DNA of 44,785 bases from Bacteroides caecigallinarum (GTDB lineage Bacteria; Bacteroidota; Bacteroidia; Bacteroidales; Bacteroidaceae), in contig NZ_JADYTJ010000026.1 in the NCBI RefSeq assembly GCF_021531075.1, positions 1 to 44,785 on the forward strand. Reading direction: 5' to 3'. Of this stretch, positions 26,696-39,700 are shown piece after piece (position 1 is the first letter of the stretch; every line of letters starts with the position of its first letter). The notes beneath the pieces were generated by a model. It had not been told where the DNA came from. It saw only the letters and a program-made list of their open reading frames with translations, and did no database searches. A program made the position numbers and the translations under genes.

Positions 26696-27706
26696 TTATC
26701 CAAAACAGATACCCATTTTCCTGCCATTTACAACTAGTTCATGATCTTCTGTTACTAATCTGAGTTTTCCTGCCGTTTCTGTCAGTGGTATAGAATCTAT
26801 TTTATTACCCTGTAATGCAACCATTCTTCCATATTGACCTTTGGATATTAGTTCAACGGCATGTCCTCCCATTAATGTGGCCAGGTTTCTGTCAAACGCA
26901 GTCGGACTTCCGCCTCTTTGAATGTATCCCAGAACTGTTTCTCTTGTTTCAAATCCAGTTTCATATTCTATCTCTTCAGCAATGTATTGGGCTGCTTTTT
27001 TCCCTTCGGGTGTGTTTATCCCTTCTGCTACAACTACTATAGAATAAGGCTTTCCTTTTTTAAGACGGTTGATAATAGTATCTCCTATTTTATGAATATC
27101 GAAAGGAATTTCAGGCATTAGAATAATATCACCGCCTCCTGCCATTCCTGAGTATAATGCCAACCAACCGGCTTTATGTCCCATCACTTCAATAACCATA
27201 ACCCTTTGGTGAGAACTGGCTGTGGAGTGTAATCTGTCAATAGCATCAGCTGCTATTGATACAGCCGAATCGAAACCGAATGAGAAATCAGTTCCCCATA
27301 CATCATTGTCGATTGTCTTGGGAATACTTACAACGTTAATTCCCACTTCCATGAGTTTGGCTGCTGTCTTTTGGGTCCCATTTCCCCCTATACAAACTAG
27401 GCAATCAATGCCATATTCTTCCAGTGTTTTTATTATTAAAGAAGGCTTGTTGTTGCTTAAAGAAGCCGAAGCCTTTTTGAACGGCTTTTCTCTTGAAGTT
27501 CCTAATATTGTTCCGCCTAACGTAAGAAGTCCGGAAGTTGATTCTTCTGTCAAACGGTTTATATGTCCATCCATTAATCCTCTAAAACCGTTATGAATCC
27601 CATAGACTTCCATACCATAATAGTTTAGAGCACATTTGCAGACCCCTCTAATAGTAGCATTAATACCCGGACAATCACCACCTGATGTTAATATTCCTAT
27701 TTTCAT
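26696..27706 (-). CDS. pfkA: 6-phosphofructokinase (PFKA family)
   Basis: Phosphorylates fructose 6-phosphate to the 1,6-bisphosphate in glycolysis. The start chosen is the ATG at 27704-27706 (MKIGILTSGGDCPGIN), 336 residues. The 27 codons upstream have no family match. GGDCPGIN lies at 9-16 and the catalytic Asp133 in TIDND. Two substrate-determining places are mixed: the GGDGS loop of ATP enzymes is GGNGT (107-111), keeping the small glycine but with Asn for the Mg-binding Asp, while PKTIDND (129-135) has the lysine seen in pyrophosphate-using and group III enzymes. The phosphate donor, ATP or PPi, is therefore not settled. Confidence 0.92.
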   Translation of the reverse strand: MKIGILTSGGDCPGINATIRGVCKCALNYYGMEVYGIHNGFRGLMDGHINRLTEESTSGLLTLGGTILGTSREKPFKKASASLSNNKPSLIIKTLEEYGIDCLVCIGGNGTQKTAAKLMEVGINVVSIPKTIDNDVWGTDFSFGFDSAVSIAADAIDRLHSTASSHQRVMVIEVMGHKAGWLALYSGMAGGGDIILMPEIPFDIHKIGDTIINRLKKGKPYSIVVVAEGINTPEGKKAAQYIAEEIEYETGFETRETVLGYIQRGGSPTAFDRNLATLMGGHAVELISKGQYGRMVALQGNKIDSIPLTETAGKLRLVTEDHELVVNGRKMGICFG

Positions 27707-27811
27707 ATCTTCATTAATAAATTGATGATGTAAAGTTATTAAAAAAACAAGATTTACCTGTTTTTCACAAAAAAATAATACACTCAATCATATATATAAT
27801 AAGAAAAAACA

Positions 27812-27820
27812 TACCTTTGC
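27812..27820 (+). promoter_or_regulatory. -7 promoter box of the GH3-family operon
   Basis: TACCTTTGC matches TAnnTTTGC and lies 28 bases ahead of the ATG at 27849. It is the last consensus box before the run of genes 27849-36329, so it may drive several of them. Confidence 0.65.
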
Positions 27821-27848
27821 AATAACATGAAATGAAATTGTAGTCAAT

Positions 27849-29357
27849 ATGAATCCAACCAAATTGATTGACAGGATATTTATACCCCGTAGAAGACAAA
27901 TTGAAAAATACTCTCTTCATGCAGAAGAGATACAAATGCAAGTTTTACGCAAGCTTGTTGACAGGGCATCTGCAACAGAGTGGGGTAAACTTCATAATTA
28001 TAAAAGCATAAAAGATTATTCTGAATATAATAGACTTCCAATACAGTCATACGATGATGTCAAGGAATATGTCGACCGTATGCGTCACGGCGAAAAAGAT
28101 GTTCTTTGGCCAGGAATGGTGAAATGGTATGCCAAATCATCTGGAACGACCAATGATAAGAGTAAGTTTATACCGGTATCGTCTGACGGCTTAAAGAATA
28201 TTCACTATCGTGGAGGAATAGATGCTGTATCGCTTTATCTAGGCGAGAATCCCAACAGCCATTTCTTTTCTGGTAAAGGCCTTATTTTAGGTGGAAGTCA
28301 TTCTCCTAACTATAATCTGAAAAACAGTCTGGTTGGTGATTTGTCAGCTATTCTTATCCAGAATGTAAGTCCTTTGGTAAATCTTATTCGTGTTCCAAGT
28401 AAGGAGATAGCATTGCTAAGCGAATTCGAAGAAAAGGTAGAACGGATAGCTTCTTCTACAATAGGCAAGAATATAACAAACATATCAGGTGTACCGTCGT
28501 GGATGTTAGCCGTGATAAAAAGAATATTGGAAAAAACCGGTGCCAAAACTTTGGATGAAGTTTGGCCCAATTTGGAAGTTTTCTTTCATGGTGGTGTATG
28601 TTTTACCCCTTATCGCGAGCAGTATAAGAGTTTGATAGCTTCCGATAAGATGCATTATATGGAAACTTATAATGCCAGTGAAGGTTTCTTCGGACTTCAG
28701 AGTTCATTGTCCGATCCTGCCATGCTTCTGATGATTGACTACGATGTATTTTATGAATTTATTCCTTTGGATGAATTCGAAAATGACAATCCAACAGTTG
28801 TACCTTTATGGGATGTAGAAGTCGGAAAAAATTATGCTATGCTGATAAGCACTTCTTGCGGGCTTTGGAGATATATTATAGGAGATACTGTAAAGTTCAC
28901 ACAGAAAAATCCATATAAATTTGTTATAACAGGTCGTACAAAGCACTTTATCAATGCCTTTGGCGAAGAACTTATGGTTGATAATGCAGAGAAAGGTCTG
29001 CAGATTGCTTGCATGGAGACAGGTGCCCAAGTGCTGGAGTATTCAGCTGCTCCGGTATTTATGGATTCCGATGCCAAGTGTCGTCATCAATGGCTGATAG
29101 AGTTTAGCAAGGAACCTGACTCAGTAGAACATTTCCGTCATGTATTGGACAAGGCTCTTCAAAGTATAAATTCTGATTATGAAGCAAAAAGACATAAAGA
29201 TATCACACTTCAGGAGCTTGAGATAATAGTAGCCAGACCAAATCTGTTCCACGACTGGCTCAAGCAAAAAGGAAAACTTGGAGGACAGCATAAAGTCCCT
29301 CGCTTGAGTAACAACCGTGAACACATAGAAAGTATGTTGAAACTGAATATTATGTAA
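27849..29357 (+). CDS. GH3-family acyl-acid amido synthetase homologue
   Basis: A 502-residue member of the GH3 (auxin-responsive promoter) family. Plant members adenylate a carboxylic acid such as indole-acetate or jasmonate and join it to an amino acid. The ATP-binding motif is SSGTTNDKSK at 97-106. YNASEGFFG and the hinge region TGRTKHFINAFGEEL fit the adenylate-forming fold. There is no signal peptide, so it is cytoplasmic. The bacterial substrate is unknown. It begins a run with an Ig-like lipoprotein, DUF3108 protein and lytic transglycosylase, with a 45-base gap to the next gene, hinting at an envelope or lipid role rather than hormone metabolism. Confidence 0.88.
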   Translation: MNPTKLIDRIFIPRRRQIEKYSLHAEEIQMQVLRKLVDRASATEWGKLHNYKSIKDYSEYNRLPIQSYDDVKEYVDRMRHGEKDVLWPGMVKWYAKSSGTTNDKSKFIPVSSDGLKNIHYRGGIDAVSLYLGENPNSHFFSGKGLILGGSHSPNYNLKNSLVGDLSAILIQNVSPLVNLIRVPSKEIALLSEFEEKVERIASSTIGKNITNISGVPSWMLAVIKRILEKTGAKTLDEVWPNLEVFFHGGVCFTPYREQYKSLIASDKMHYMETYNASEGFFGLQSSLSDPAMLLMIDYDVFYEFIPLDEFENDNPTVVPLWDVEVGKNYAMLISTSCGLWRYIIGDTVKFTQKNPYKFVITGRTKHFINAFGEELMVDNAEKGLQIACMETGAQVLEYSAAPVFMDSDAKCRHQWLIEFSKEPDSVEHFRHVLDKALQSINSDYEAKRHKDITLQELEIIVARPNLFHDWLKQKGKLGGQHKVPRLSNNREHIESMLKLNIM

Positions 29358-29402
29358 AGCAATATAAGATATTAATTTCAATAAAGAAGTAAAGACAGTC
29401 TA

Positions 29403-31337
29403 ATGAAATACTCCTCATTACATACATTACCCTTAGTAATTTTAATGTTTATAATATATGCATGTGCAAGTACTGGTACTCCGGACGGAGGACCTTATGA
29501 TGAGACCCCTCCAAAATTTGTACGTGCTACTCCAGAGCCCAATGCTACTAACAGTAAGCGCAAGAAAGTGGTTCTTGAGTTCGATGAGTTTATAAAGATA
29601 GAAAATGCAGCTGAGAAGGTTATTATTTCCCCTCCTCAGGCAGAAACACCGGAAGTTAAAGCCAATGGTAAAAGAGTATCAGTAGAATTTTTTGATACAC
29701 TTAGGGAAAATACCACATATACTATTGATTTTGGTGATGCAATAGTCGACAATAATGAAGGTAATCCTATGGGTAATTTTGCGTATGCTTTTTCCACAGG
29801 AGAAACTATTGACACGATGGAAGTCTCAGGTACAGTTCTTAATGCGCAGGATTTGGAACCGATTAAGGGAATACAGGTTGGACTTCATAAGAATCTTAAC
29901 GATACAGCTTTCACCAAATTGCCGTTTGAACGTATTTCCAGGACTGATAGTAGGGGAAGGTTCACCATAAAAGGTGTAGCTCCGGGAACATACCGTATAT
30001 ATGCCTTGAAAGATGGTAATCAAAACTACCTTTTCGATTCAAAAACAGAGATTATAGCATATAATGATTCTGTAATAAAGACCTCTATGGAACCTGCCAC
30101 AAGACAGGATACAACATGGAATGCCATTGATACTCTGAAAATAGATACCATAGTAACTGTTCATTACACTCGCTTTATGCCCGACGATATAATCCTGAGA
30201 GCATTTAAGGAAGAGAACACCATGCAATATCTTTCTAAGAGTGAGAGGGAGCAGTTAAATCGTTTTTCGCTATATTTCAGTGCAAAAGCCGATACATTGC
30301 CAACTGTAGTAGGACTTGATTTTGACGAAAAAGATGCTTTTGTAATTGAACCATCCTTGAATAACGATACCATTCGATATTGGATAAAGGACTCACTTCT
30401 TTGCGAGAGAGATACACTCACCATCCAGTTGGATTATCTGTATACTGATACTTTGGGAAATCTAGTCCCTAAACGTGACACCCTGGCCATGATGAATAAG
30501 GTAAGCAAGGAGAAACGCCTTGCTATGGCAAAGGAGGCAATGGAGAAGAAAGAAAAGGAAATGAAGAAAAAGAGAAAGAAGGGCGATACTCTGAATGTTG
30601 TAGAGACGAAATTCTTCAATATGACAGTTGATGCACCTTCTTCTATGGATATAAACAGGAACATATGTATCAAGTTTGAGGAACCTGTGCAGAGTATTGA
30701 TACTTCTGCCATACATATAGATGTAAAAGTAGACACTTTATGGAATGAAGAACGTTTCATCCTTATGTCCGACAGTATTGTCCCAAGACAATATTATATC
30801 CTTAGCGACTGGAAGCCTGGTACAGAATACAGATTAAGAATTGATTCTACTGCTATCAAGAGTATATACGGACTTCATACCAATAAAGTGGAAAATACGC
30901 TTAAGATAAAAACTCTGGAAGAGTACGGAACATTATATCTTAATATAAAAGGAGCTGAGGGTAATAGAATAGTACAATTGTTAAATTCAAGTGACGCCGT
31001 AGTGCGCGAGCAGAAAGTGAAAGAGAACAATACGTGCGATTTCTATTTCTTACAGCCAAATACTAAATATTATATTAGGATGTATATTGATTCAAACAAC
31101 AATGGAAAGTGGGATACCGGCAAATATGATGGAAAGCTGCAGCCCGAACAAGTCTATTATTTCCCGAAGGTATGGGAGATGAAAGCCAATTTCGAGTTTG
31201 AAGAGGATTGGGATGTAAAAGCAGTTCCACTTGACAAGCAGAAACTTGATGAAATAAAGAAACAGAAACCGGAAGAGGCCAAGAAAATACAAGAAAGAAA
31301 TAAAGAACGAGCAAAAAAATTAGGACTAACGTCATGA
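29403..31337 (+). CDS. Ig-like (Big_5/SbsA) domain lipoprotein
   Basis: A 644-residue envelope lipoprotein. The signal peptide ends in lipobox IYAC (Cys21). Residues of about 34-131 match the SbsA-type Ig-like fold, with TPPKFVRATPEPNATN, VVLEFDEFIKIENAAEKVIISP and the TYTIDFGDAIVDNNEGNP pattern. A carboxypeptidase-regulatory-like beta-sandwich follows at about 137-220 (GRFTIKGVAPGTYRIYALKD). A Lys/Glu-rich charged stretch lies near 365-395, and IDSNNNGKWD near the C-terminus resembles a calcium-binding loop. The basic tail contains KPEEAKKIQERNKERAKK. The function is unknown. Its stop overlaps the next start as ATGA, so the two are translationally coupled. Confidence 0.85.
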   Translation: MKYSSLHTLPLVILMFIIYACASTGTPDGGPYDETPPKFVRATPEPNATNSKRKKVVLEFDEFIKIENAAEKVIISPPQAETPEVKANGKRVSVEFFDTLRENTTYTIDFGDAIVDNNEGNPMGNFAYAFSTGETIDTMEVSGTVLNAQDLEPIKGIQVGLHKNLNDTAFTKLPFERISRTDSRGRFTIKGVAPGTYRIYALKDGNQNYLFDSKTEIIAYNDSVIKTSMEPATRQDTTWNAIDTLKIDTIVTVHYTRFMPDDIILRAFKEENTMQYLSKSEREQLNRFSLYFSAKADTLPTVVGLDFDEKDAFVIEPSLNNDTIRYWIKDSLLCERDTLTIQLDYLYTDTLGNLVPKRDTLAMMNKVSKEKRLAMAKEAMEKKEKEMKKKRKKGDTLNVVETKFFNMTVDAPSSMDINRNICIKFEEPVQSIDTSAIHIDVKVDTLWNEERFILMSDSIVPRQYYILSDWKPGTEYRLRIDSTAIKSIYGLHTNKVENTLKIKTLEEYGTLYLNIKGAEGNRIVQLLNSSDAVVREQKVKENNTCDFYFLQPNTKYYIRMYIDSNNNGKWDTGKYDGKLQPEQVYYFPKVWEMKANFEFEEDWDVKAVPLDKQKLDEIKKQKPEEAKKIQERNKERAKKLGLTS

Positions 31338-32143
31338 TGAAAAGAATTATATTAGGCCTATTCTTTGCTTTATTTGCAGGAATTGGCGCCAAAGCTCAAT
31401 GTGGAGCTGTTAACGATGCTATAAAGCCGGGCGAAGAGTTGACTTATGAACTCAAATTTAACTGGAAGTTTATATGGATAAATGCCGGCTGGGCAAAAAT
31501 GACTGTAGATACCACTACTTACGGAGGAAAGAGGTGTCTTAAAACCGATCTCGAGTCTTACACGAATAAACGACTTGATTTGTTTTTCCGAATGCGAGAT
31601 ACACTGACATGTATTACATCGGAAGATCTTGTTCCTTTGTATTTCCGTAAGGGAGCAGCCGAGGGCAACCGCTATAGTGTAGACGATGTAAGGTTCAGTT
31701 ATAGAAACGGCAAATGTATTGTCGACCAGTACAGGGTAGTTAACCAGGGGAAAAAGAGAACTAATTACCAGGAGGCTGCAGTATGTGTATACGATATGTT
31801 AAGTATTCTTTTGCAGGCACGTTCGTACGATGCTTCCGAATACAATCCGGGTGATAAAATATTATTTTCTATGGCTACCGGAACAGATATAGAGAAACAG
31901 ACCCTTATATATCGTGGAAAAGATATATATAAGGCAGAGAACAATTCAAAGTATCGTTGTCTGGTCTTTTCGTTGGTCGAGTATGTAAAAGGTCAGGAAA
32001 AAGAAGTGATAACATTTTATGTAACCGACGATAAGAATCACCTCCCTGTACGTCTTGACATGTACTTGAATTTTGGTTCTGCAAAAGCTTTCCTTACAGG
32101 ACTTAAAGGATACAGGCACCCTTTAGAGTCATTGGTAAAGTAG
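31334..32143 (+). CDS. DUF3108 periplasmic protein
   Basis: A 269-residue exported protein with signal peptide MMKRIILGLFFALFAGIGAKA followed by QC. A second ATG one codon on (31337) is equally possible. The body matches DUF3108 proteins: PGEELTYELKFNWKFIWINAGWA near the N-terminus, then YDMLSILLQAR, and DKNHLPVRLDMYLNFGSAKAFLT near the end. The fold is probably a beta-rich, barrel-like lipid- or glycan-binding domain, but the family has no assigned function. The overlap of start and stop with the Ig-like lipoprotein gene shows a tight operon. Confidence 0.85.
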   Translation: MMKRIILGLFFALFAGIGAKAQCGAVNDAIKPGEELTYELKFNWKFIWINAGWAKMTVDTTTYGGKRCLKTDLESYTNKRLDLFFRMRDTLTCITSEDLVPLYFRKGAAEGNRYSVDDVRFSYRNGKCIVDQYRVVNQGKKRTNYQEAAVCVYDMLSILLQARSYDASEYNPGDKILFSMATGTDIEKQTLIYRGKDIYKAENNSKYRCLVFSLVEYVKGQEKEVITFYVTDDKNHLPVRLDMYLNFGSAKAFLTGLKGYRHPLESLVK

Positions 32144-32188
32144 AAACTACTTTTTTTGTTAACTCCTGATTCTATAAAAACATTCAGA

Positions 32189-33166
32189 ATGATGAATAAT
32201 ATATTGAAAAACCGTAAGTTTGTAATGTTTATAGCGCTGGTAAGTATTTTCCCCATCCTTATCAGTGCCTACTGTATTGATTCCGATTTAAGAGATAGTT
32301 CTCCTTCATCTCAGTCTGTGTACACTTGCGTAGAAGTACCTCGATATGTAGTGTTTTGTGGTGATACGGTAAGTCTGAAAAGGTATGACAGGCATGAACG
32401 CATGGATCGTGAACTTATGGCTTTTTCATTTATGCACAGCACGTCTATACAAACCATAAAACGAGCAAATCGATATTTCCCGGTGATAGTACCTATCCTA
32501 ATGGAAAATGGAATTCCTGAAGATTTTAAATATCTTATGGCTATTGAAAGCGCTTGTAACCCACTGGCTCGTTCGGGTGCAGGGGCTGTTGGCTTATGGC
32601 AGTTTATGCCTGCAACAGCCAAAGAGTACGGTCTTGAAGTCAATTCTCATGTAGACGAAAGATATAATGTGGTTAAGTCTACTTATGCCGCATGCAAGTA
32701 TTTGAAGGAAGCATATTCAAGATTTGGCGATTGGATAAGTGTGGCGGCTTCATATAATGCAGGACAGACCAGAATATCAAAGCAGCAGGAAAGTCAATAT
32801 ACAGAGGAAACTTTAGACCTTTATTTGGTAGAAGAAACAGCACGGTATGTTTACAGAATATTTGCAGCTAAATTATTATTTGATAATCCTTCCGCTTTCG
32901 GATTTAATCTGCGTTCTTCCGATCTTTACCCTCAAATAAAATGTAAGACTGTGAAAGTGAGCGAAACAATAACGGACTTGCCACGATTTGCAAAAAGCCA
33001 GGGTATTACCTATTCCATACTGAAGAATATGAATCCGTGGCTGCGTGATACCTCCCTTCCAGCCAAGAGCGGAAAAGAGTATGAAATCTTGATACCGGTA
33101 AAGGAGGAAATGGATTATAATCCTGATTTCACAATTCCATATTCTAAAGATTGGGTAGTACAGTAA
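32189..33166 (+). CDS. Lytic transglycosylase (MltD-like, SLT domain)
   Basis: Cuts peptidoglycan glycan strands to 1,6-anhydro-muropeptides. The start used is ATG at 32189 (an ATG follows at 32192), giving 325 residues; the upstream TTG is less likely. A hydrophobic N-terminal segment (FVMFIALVSIFPILISA) is a signal peptide or anchor. The catalytic Glu120 lies in LMAIESACNP, followed by GAVGLWQFMPATAKEYGL at 132-149 and AASYNAG at 186-192. The C-terminal part (LPRFAKSQGITYSILKNMNP) looks like a degenerate LysM. It follows the DUF3108 gene by 45 bases, fitting an envelope operon. Confidence 0.92.
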   Translation: MMNNILKNRKFVMFIALVSIFPILISAYCIDSDLRDSSPSSQSVYTCVEVPRYVVFCGDTVSLKRYDRHERMDRELMAFSFMHSTSIQTIKRANRYFPVIVPILMENGIPEDFKYLMAIESACNPLARSGAGAVGLWQFMPATAKEYGLEVNSHVDERYNVVKSTYAACKYLKEAYSRFGDWISVAASYNAGQTRISKQQESQYTEETLDLYLVEETARYVYRIFAAKLLFDNPSAFGFNLRSSDLYPQIKCKTVKVSETITDLPRFAKSQGITYSILKNMNPWLRDTSLPAKSGKEYEILIPVKEEMDYNPDFTIPYSKDWVVQ

Positions 33167-33215
33167 TTTCTAATCATTTATCAAAAACACTATCTATAAA
33201 CTTAATTCAGTCTAA

Positions 33216-36329
<3,114 letters not shown>

Positions 36330-36351
36330 TTTTACGAGGTATAATAATATT

Positions 36352-36419
36352 CTAAAAACGCCCTGTCATTTTAGGTAAAACGCCTTGTCGTTTTACCTAA
36401 AATGACAGGGCGTTTTTAG
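36352..36419. repeat. Palindrome B (18-4-18-4-18 element), 31-bp perfect stem
   Basis: A perfect inverted repeat of 31 bases (36352-36382 with 36389-36419) with a six-base loop. It consists of three related 18-mers separated by 4-base spacers AGGT and ACCT: AAAACGCCCTGTCATTTT (36355-36372), AAAACGCCTTGTCGTTTT (36377-36394) and AAAATGACAGGGCGTTTT (36399-36416). It lies 23 bases after the GH2 stop and can act as its terminator. The same design is present at 10087-10156. Confidence 0.92.
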
Positions 36420-36660
36420 TGGATAAAATTTTTGTTTCTTGGAATATATAAAAAATATTATTATATTGCATGCAGTTATGACTTGAATAACACATTAAAT
36501 ATATACTATGGTAAAAATGCCTTGCTTTTATTGTGTTGATAATAAAATTATTTTATCTATTCTTTATTTGTGGCTGATATATTTATAAATAAGTGGCCAG
36601 ATTGTATTATTTTGTACTATTCATGGACAATTTTAGCAGATAGGCAAGATACATTATTAA
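36420..36660 (+). other. AT-rich leader region upstream of the SusC gene
   Basis: About 240 bases with no gene-like frame. The in-frame extension of SusC back to 36570 lacks any signal peptide and is upstream of the promoter box. I see no clear operator, riboswitch or sRNA. Confidence 0.4.
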
Positions 36661-36669
36661 TATATTTGC
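36661..36669 (+). promoter_or_regulatory. -7 promoter box of the SusC/D locus
   Basis: TATATTTGC matches TAnnTTTGC, 44 bases ahead of the chosen SusC start. The -33 region (about 36636) reads TTTTAGC, a poor match to TTTG, as is common for regulated genes that need an activator. Confidence 0.6.
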
Positions 36670-36713
36670 GAAATAAAACCTTGAAAAATAAACTTAATGT
36701 AATTTTATCTTTT

Positions 36714-39700
36714 ATGAAAACTGGATTCCAAGATTTTTTGAAATGGAAGAGGGCTTTCAGTATTTTACTGTTAACCTTAATTGCTGTCACCGGGGCGGTG
36801 GCGCAGTCTCTTGTTAGAGGAAAGGTTCTCGATGATACCGGATTGGAGGTCATCGGTGCCAGTATCTTAGTTAAAGGAACAAGTCAGGGTACAATTACCG
36901 ATATGGACGGTATGTTCTCTTTGTCAGTACCTGATAAGAATGCTATCCTTCAGGTGTCTTACATCGGATATCAGACATTGGAAGTAAAGGTCGATTTGAC
37001 AAAACCTATGTCAATTATTCTGAAAGAAGACTCGGAAATGCTTGAAGAAGTTGTGGTAGTAGGTTATCAGGAGGTTAAGAAAAAAGACTTGACCGGTTCA
37101 GTGGCAAAGGCTAACATGGACGACCTTCTTAATACTCCTGTCGGTTCGTTCGATCAGACTTTGGGAGGACGTGTTGCCGGAGTAAACGTAACATCAAGCG
37201 AAGGTACCCCTGGTGGAACAATGAACATTGTTATCCGTGGTAACAACTCATTGACACAGGATAACTCTCCGCTTTATGTCATCGACGGTTTCCCTGTCGA
37301 GGATGCCGCTTTGGCAAGTACCATCAACCCTGCCGACATTGAGTCTCTTGACATCTTGAAGGATGCTTCCGCTACAGCCATCTATGGTGCTCGTGGTGCG
37401 AACGGTGTCGTAATCATTACTACCAAGAAAGGTTCTATCGGTAAACCGCAGATAACATACGACGGTAGCGTGACCATGCATAATGTAACACGCAAGATAC
37501 CTATGATGGATGCGTACGAGTTTGTAAAGTTGCAGGCTGAAATGTATCCTAGCCAAATGACTTCTGACAATGGAGGTTATCTGATGAAGTGGGAAAAAGA
37601 TGGTGATCCGAATCATACATGGACTTTGGAAGATTATAGAAATATAGATCAGTATAACTGGCAGGATGAAATTTTCCGTACAGCATTCCAGCATAATCAC
37701 AGTTTGCGTTTGACCGGCGGTACTGAAGGAATACGTTATAATGCATCAACTTCTTATTATGACCAGCAAGGTGTATTGCTTAATTCGGGTTACGAGCGTT
37801 TTCAGATGCGTGCCAACACAGTTGTAAAACGTGATAAGTTAGATATTAGTTTGACTACAAACTATTCGCGTAGCATTCAGACCGGTTCTACACCTTCTGA
37901 AAATTCATATAGCGGTATGAACAACCTGTTCTATAGTGTTTGGGGTTATCGTCCGGTTACATTCCCAAATAAACCGTTAAGCTCTTTGATGGATAATGTT
38001 CTTGACGACGCTGTTGATAATAGTAATGACTACCGTTTTAACCCTATACTTTCATTGAAGAATGAATATAGAAAATATTATATTAATAATCTTCAGTTAA
38101 ACGGATATGTAGCATACGAGTTTATCAAAGGTTTGAAACTTAAAATATCAGGTGGTTATACGTATGATGCCCGCAAGAACGACCAGTTTAATAATTCGAA
38201 AACACGTTATGGAGGTGATACGTCAACAGATAAGGTAAATGCTCAGGTTATCCGTAACGAACGCCTTACCTGGTTGAACGAAAATACTCTTACTTATCAG
38301 ACCAATATCAAGAAGAAACACTTCTTCAACGCTTTGGCTGGTATAACATTCCAGAACTCAGATTATGAATATTATTCATTCCGTACCACTCATATTCCAA
38401 ATGAATCATTGGGAATGGCAGGTATGTATGAAGGTCAGGCTAATACTACTAATTCTTACAAGACTTCATGGTCTATGATGTCTTATCTGGCTCGTTTGAA
38501 CTATAACTACAAGTCTAAATATTATGCCACTGCATCATTCCGTGCCGATGGTTCATCAAAGTTCAGCAAAGGTAACAGGTACGGATATTTCCCATCTGCT
38601 TCTTTGGCTTGGAACTTTATGGAAGAAGAGTTTGCCAGTCCTCTTAAGAATGTTATTGACGCCGGTAAATTGAGGGTGAGCTGGGGATTGACAGGTAATA
38701 ACCGCATTGGTGAGTATGATTATTATGCACTTATGCAAGCTCTGAAATCAAAAGTTGGTGACTATATATCTAATGGTAGTGTGCCGAGCGGTGTATATCC
38801 TATAGACGGTGCGAATACTACAGCCGGTACTGTTCCTACATCAATCGAAAATGACAATCTGAAATGGGAAACTACGGAACAGTGGAATGTTGGTATAGAT
38901 TTGAGTTTCTTCAGAGAAAGAATCAATTTTACAGCAGATATTTACCGTAAGGTGACGCGTGATTTGCTTCTTGACGCATCAGTTCCATTGTCTTCAGGTT
39001 TTTATAGTGCTACAAAGAATATCGGTAAAGTAAAAAATGACGGTTTGGAATTGAGCCTTAGCACGCAGAATATCAAGACAAAGAGCTTTACTTGGACAAC
39101 TGATTTCAATATAGCATTCAACAGGAATGAGGTACTTGAACTGGCAGAAGGACAGACTGCACTCCTGACAGCAGCTTCGTTCGACCAAAATTATAACTCG
39201 CAGACCAGTTATATTGCAAAGGTTGGACTTCCAATGGGTATGATGTACGGATATGTTTATGAAGGTACATATAAGTATGATGATTTCAATAAGTCAGGTG
39301 AGACATACACTCTTAAAAATGGTGTTCCACATTTCTCTACCGAAAACAACACTCAACCGGGTATGCCTAAGTACAAGGATTTGAATGGTGACGGTACTAT
39401 AGATTCAAATGACCGTACCATTATCGGGCGCGGACTTCCTATACATACAGGTGGTTTTACAAACAACTTTACTTACAAGGGATTCGACTTGAGTATTTTC
39501 TTCCAGTGGTCATACGGAAATGACATCATGAACGCCAACCGCTTGTTCTTTGAAAGTTCGAACAACAAGTCGCGTGAGTTGAACCAGTACGCAAGTTATG
39601 CCGACCGTTGGACACCGGAGAATCCCGACAGTGATATCCCTGCGGCAACTACTTCCAGTTCGAACAGGGTAATATCTTCACGTATTATTGAGGATGGTTC

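Noticed and set aside
36570..36713. N-terminal extension of SusC
   Set aside because: It is upstream of and across the TATATTTGC box and lacks SusC similarity. The signal peptide begins after the ATG at 36714.
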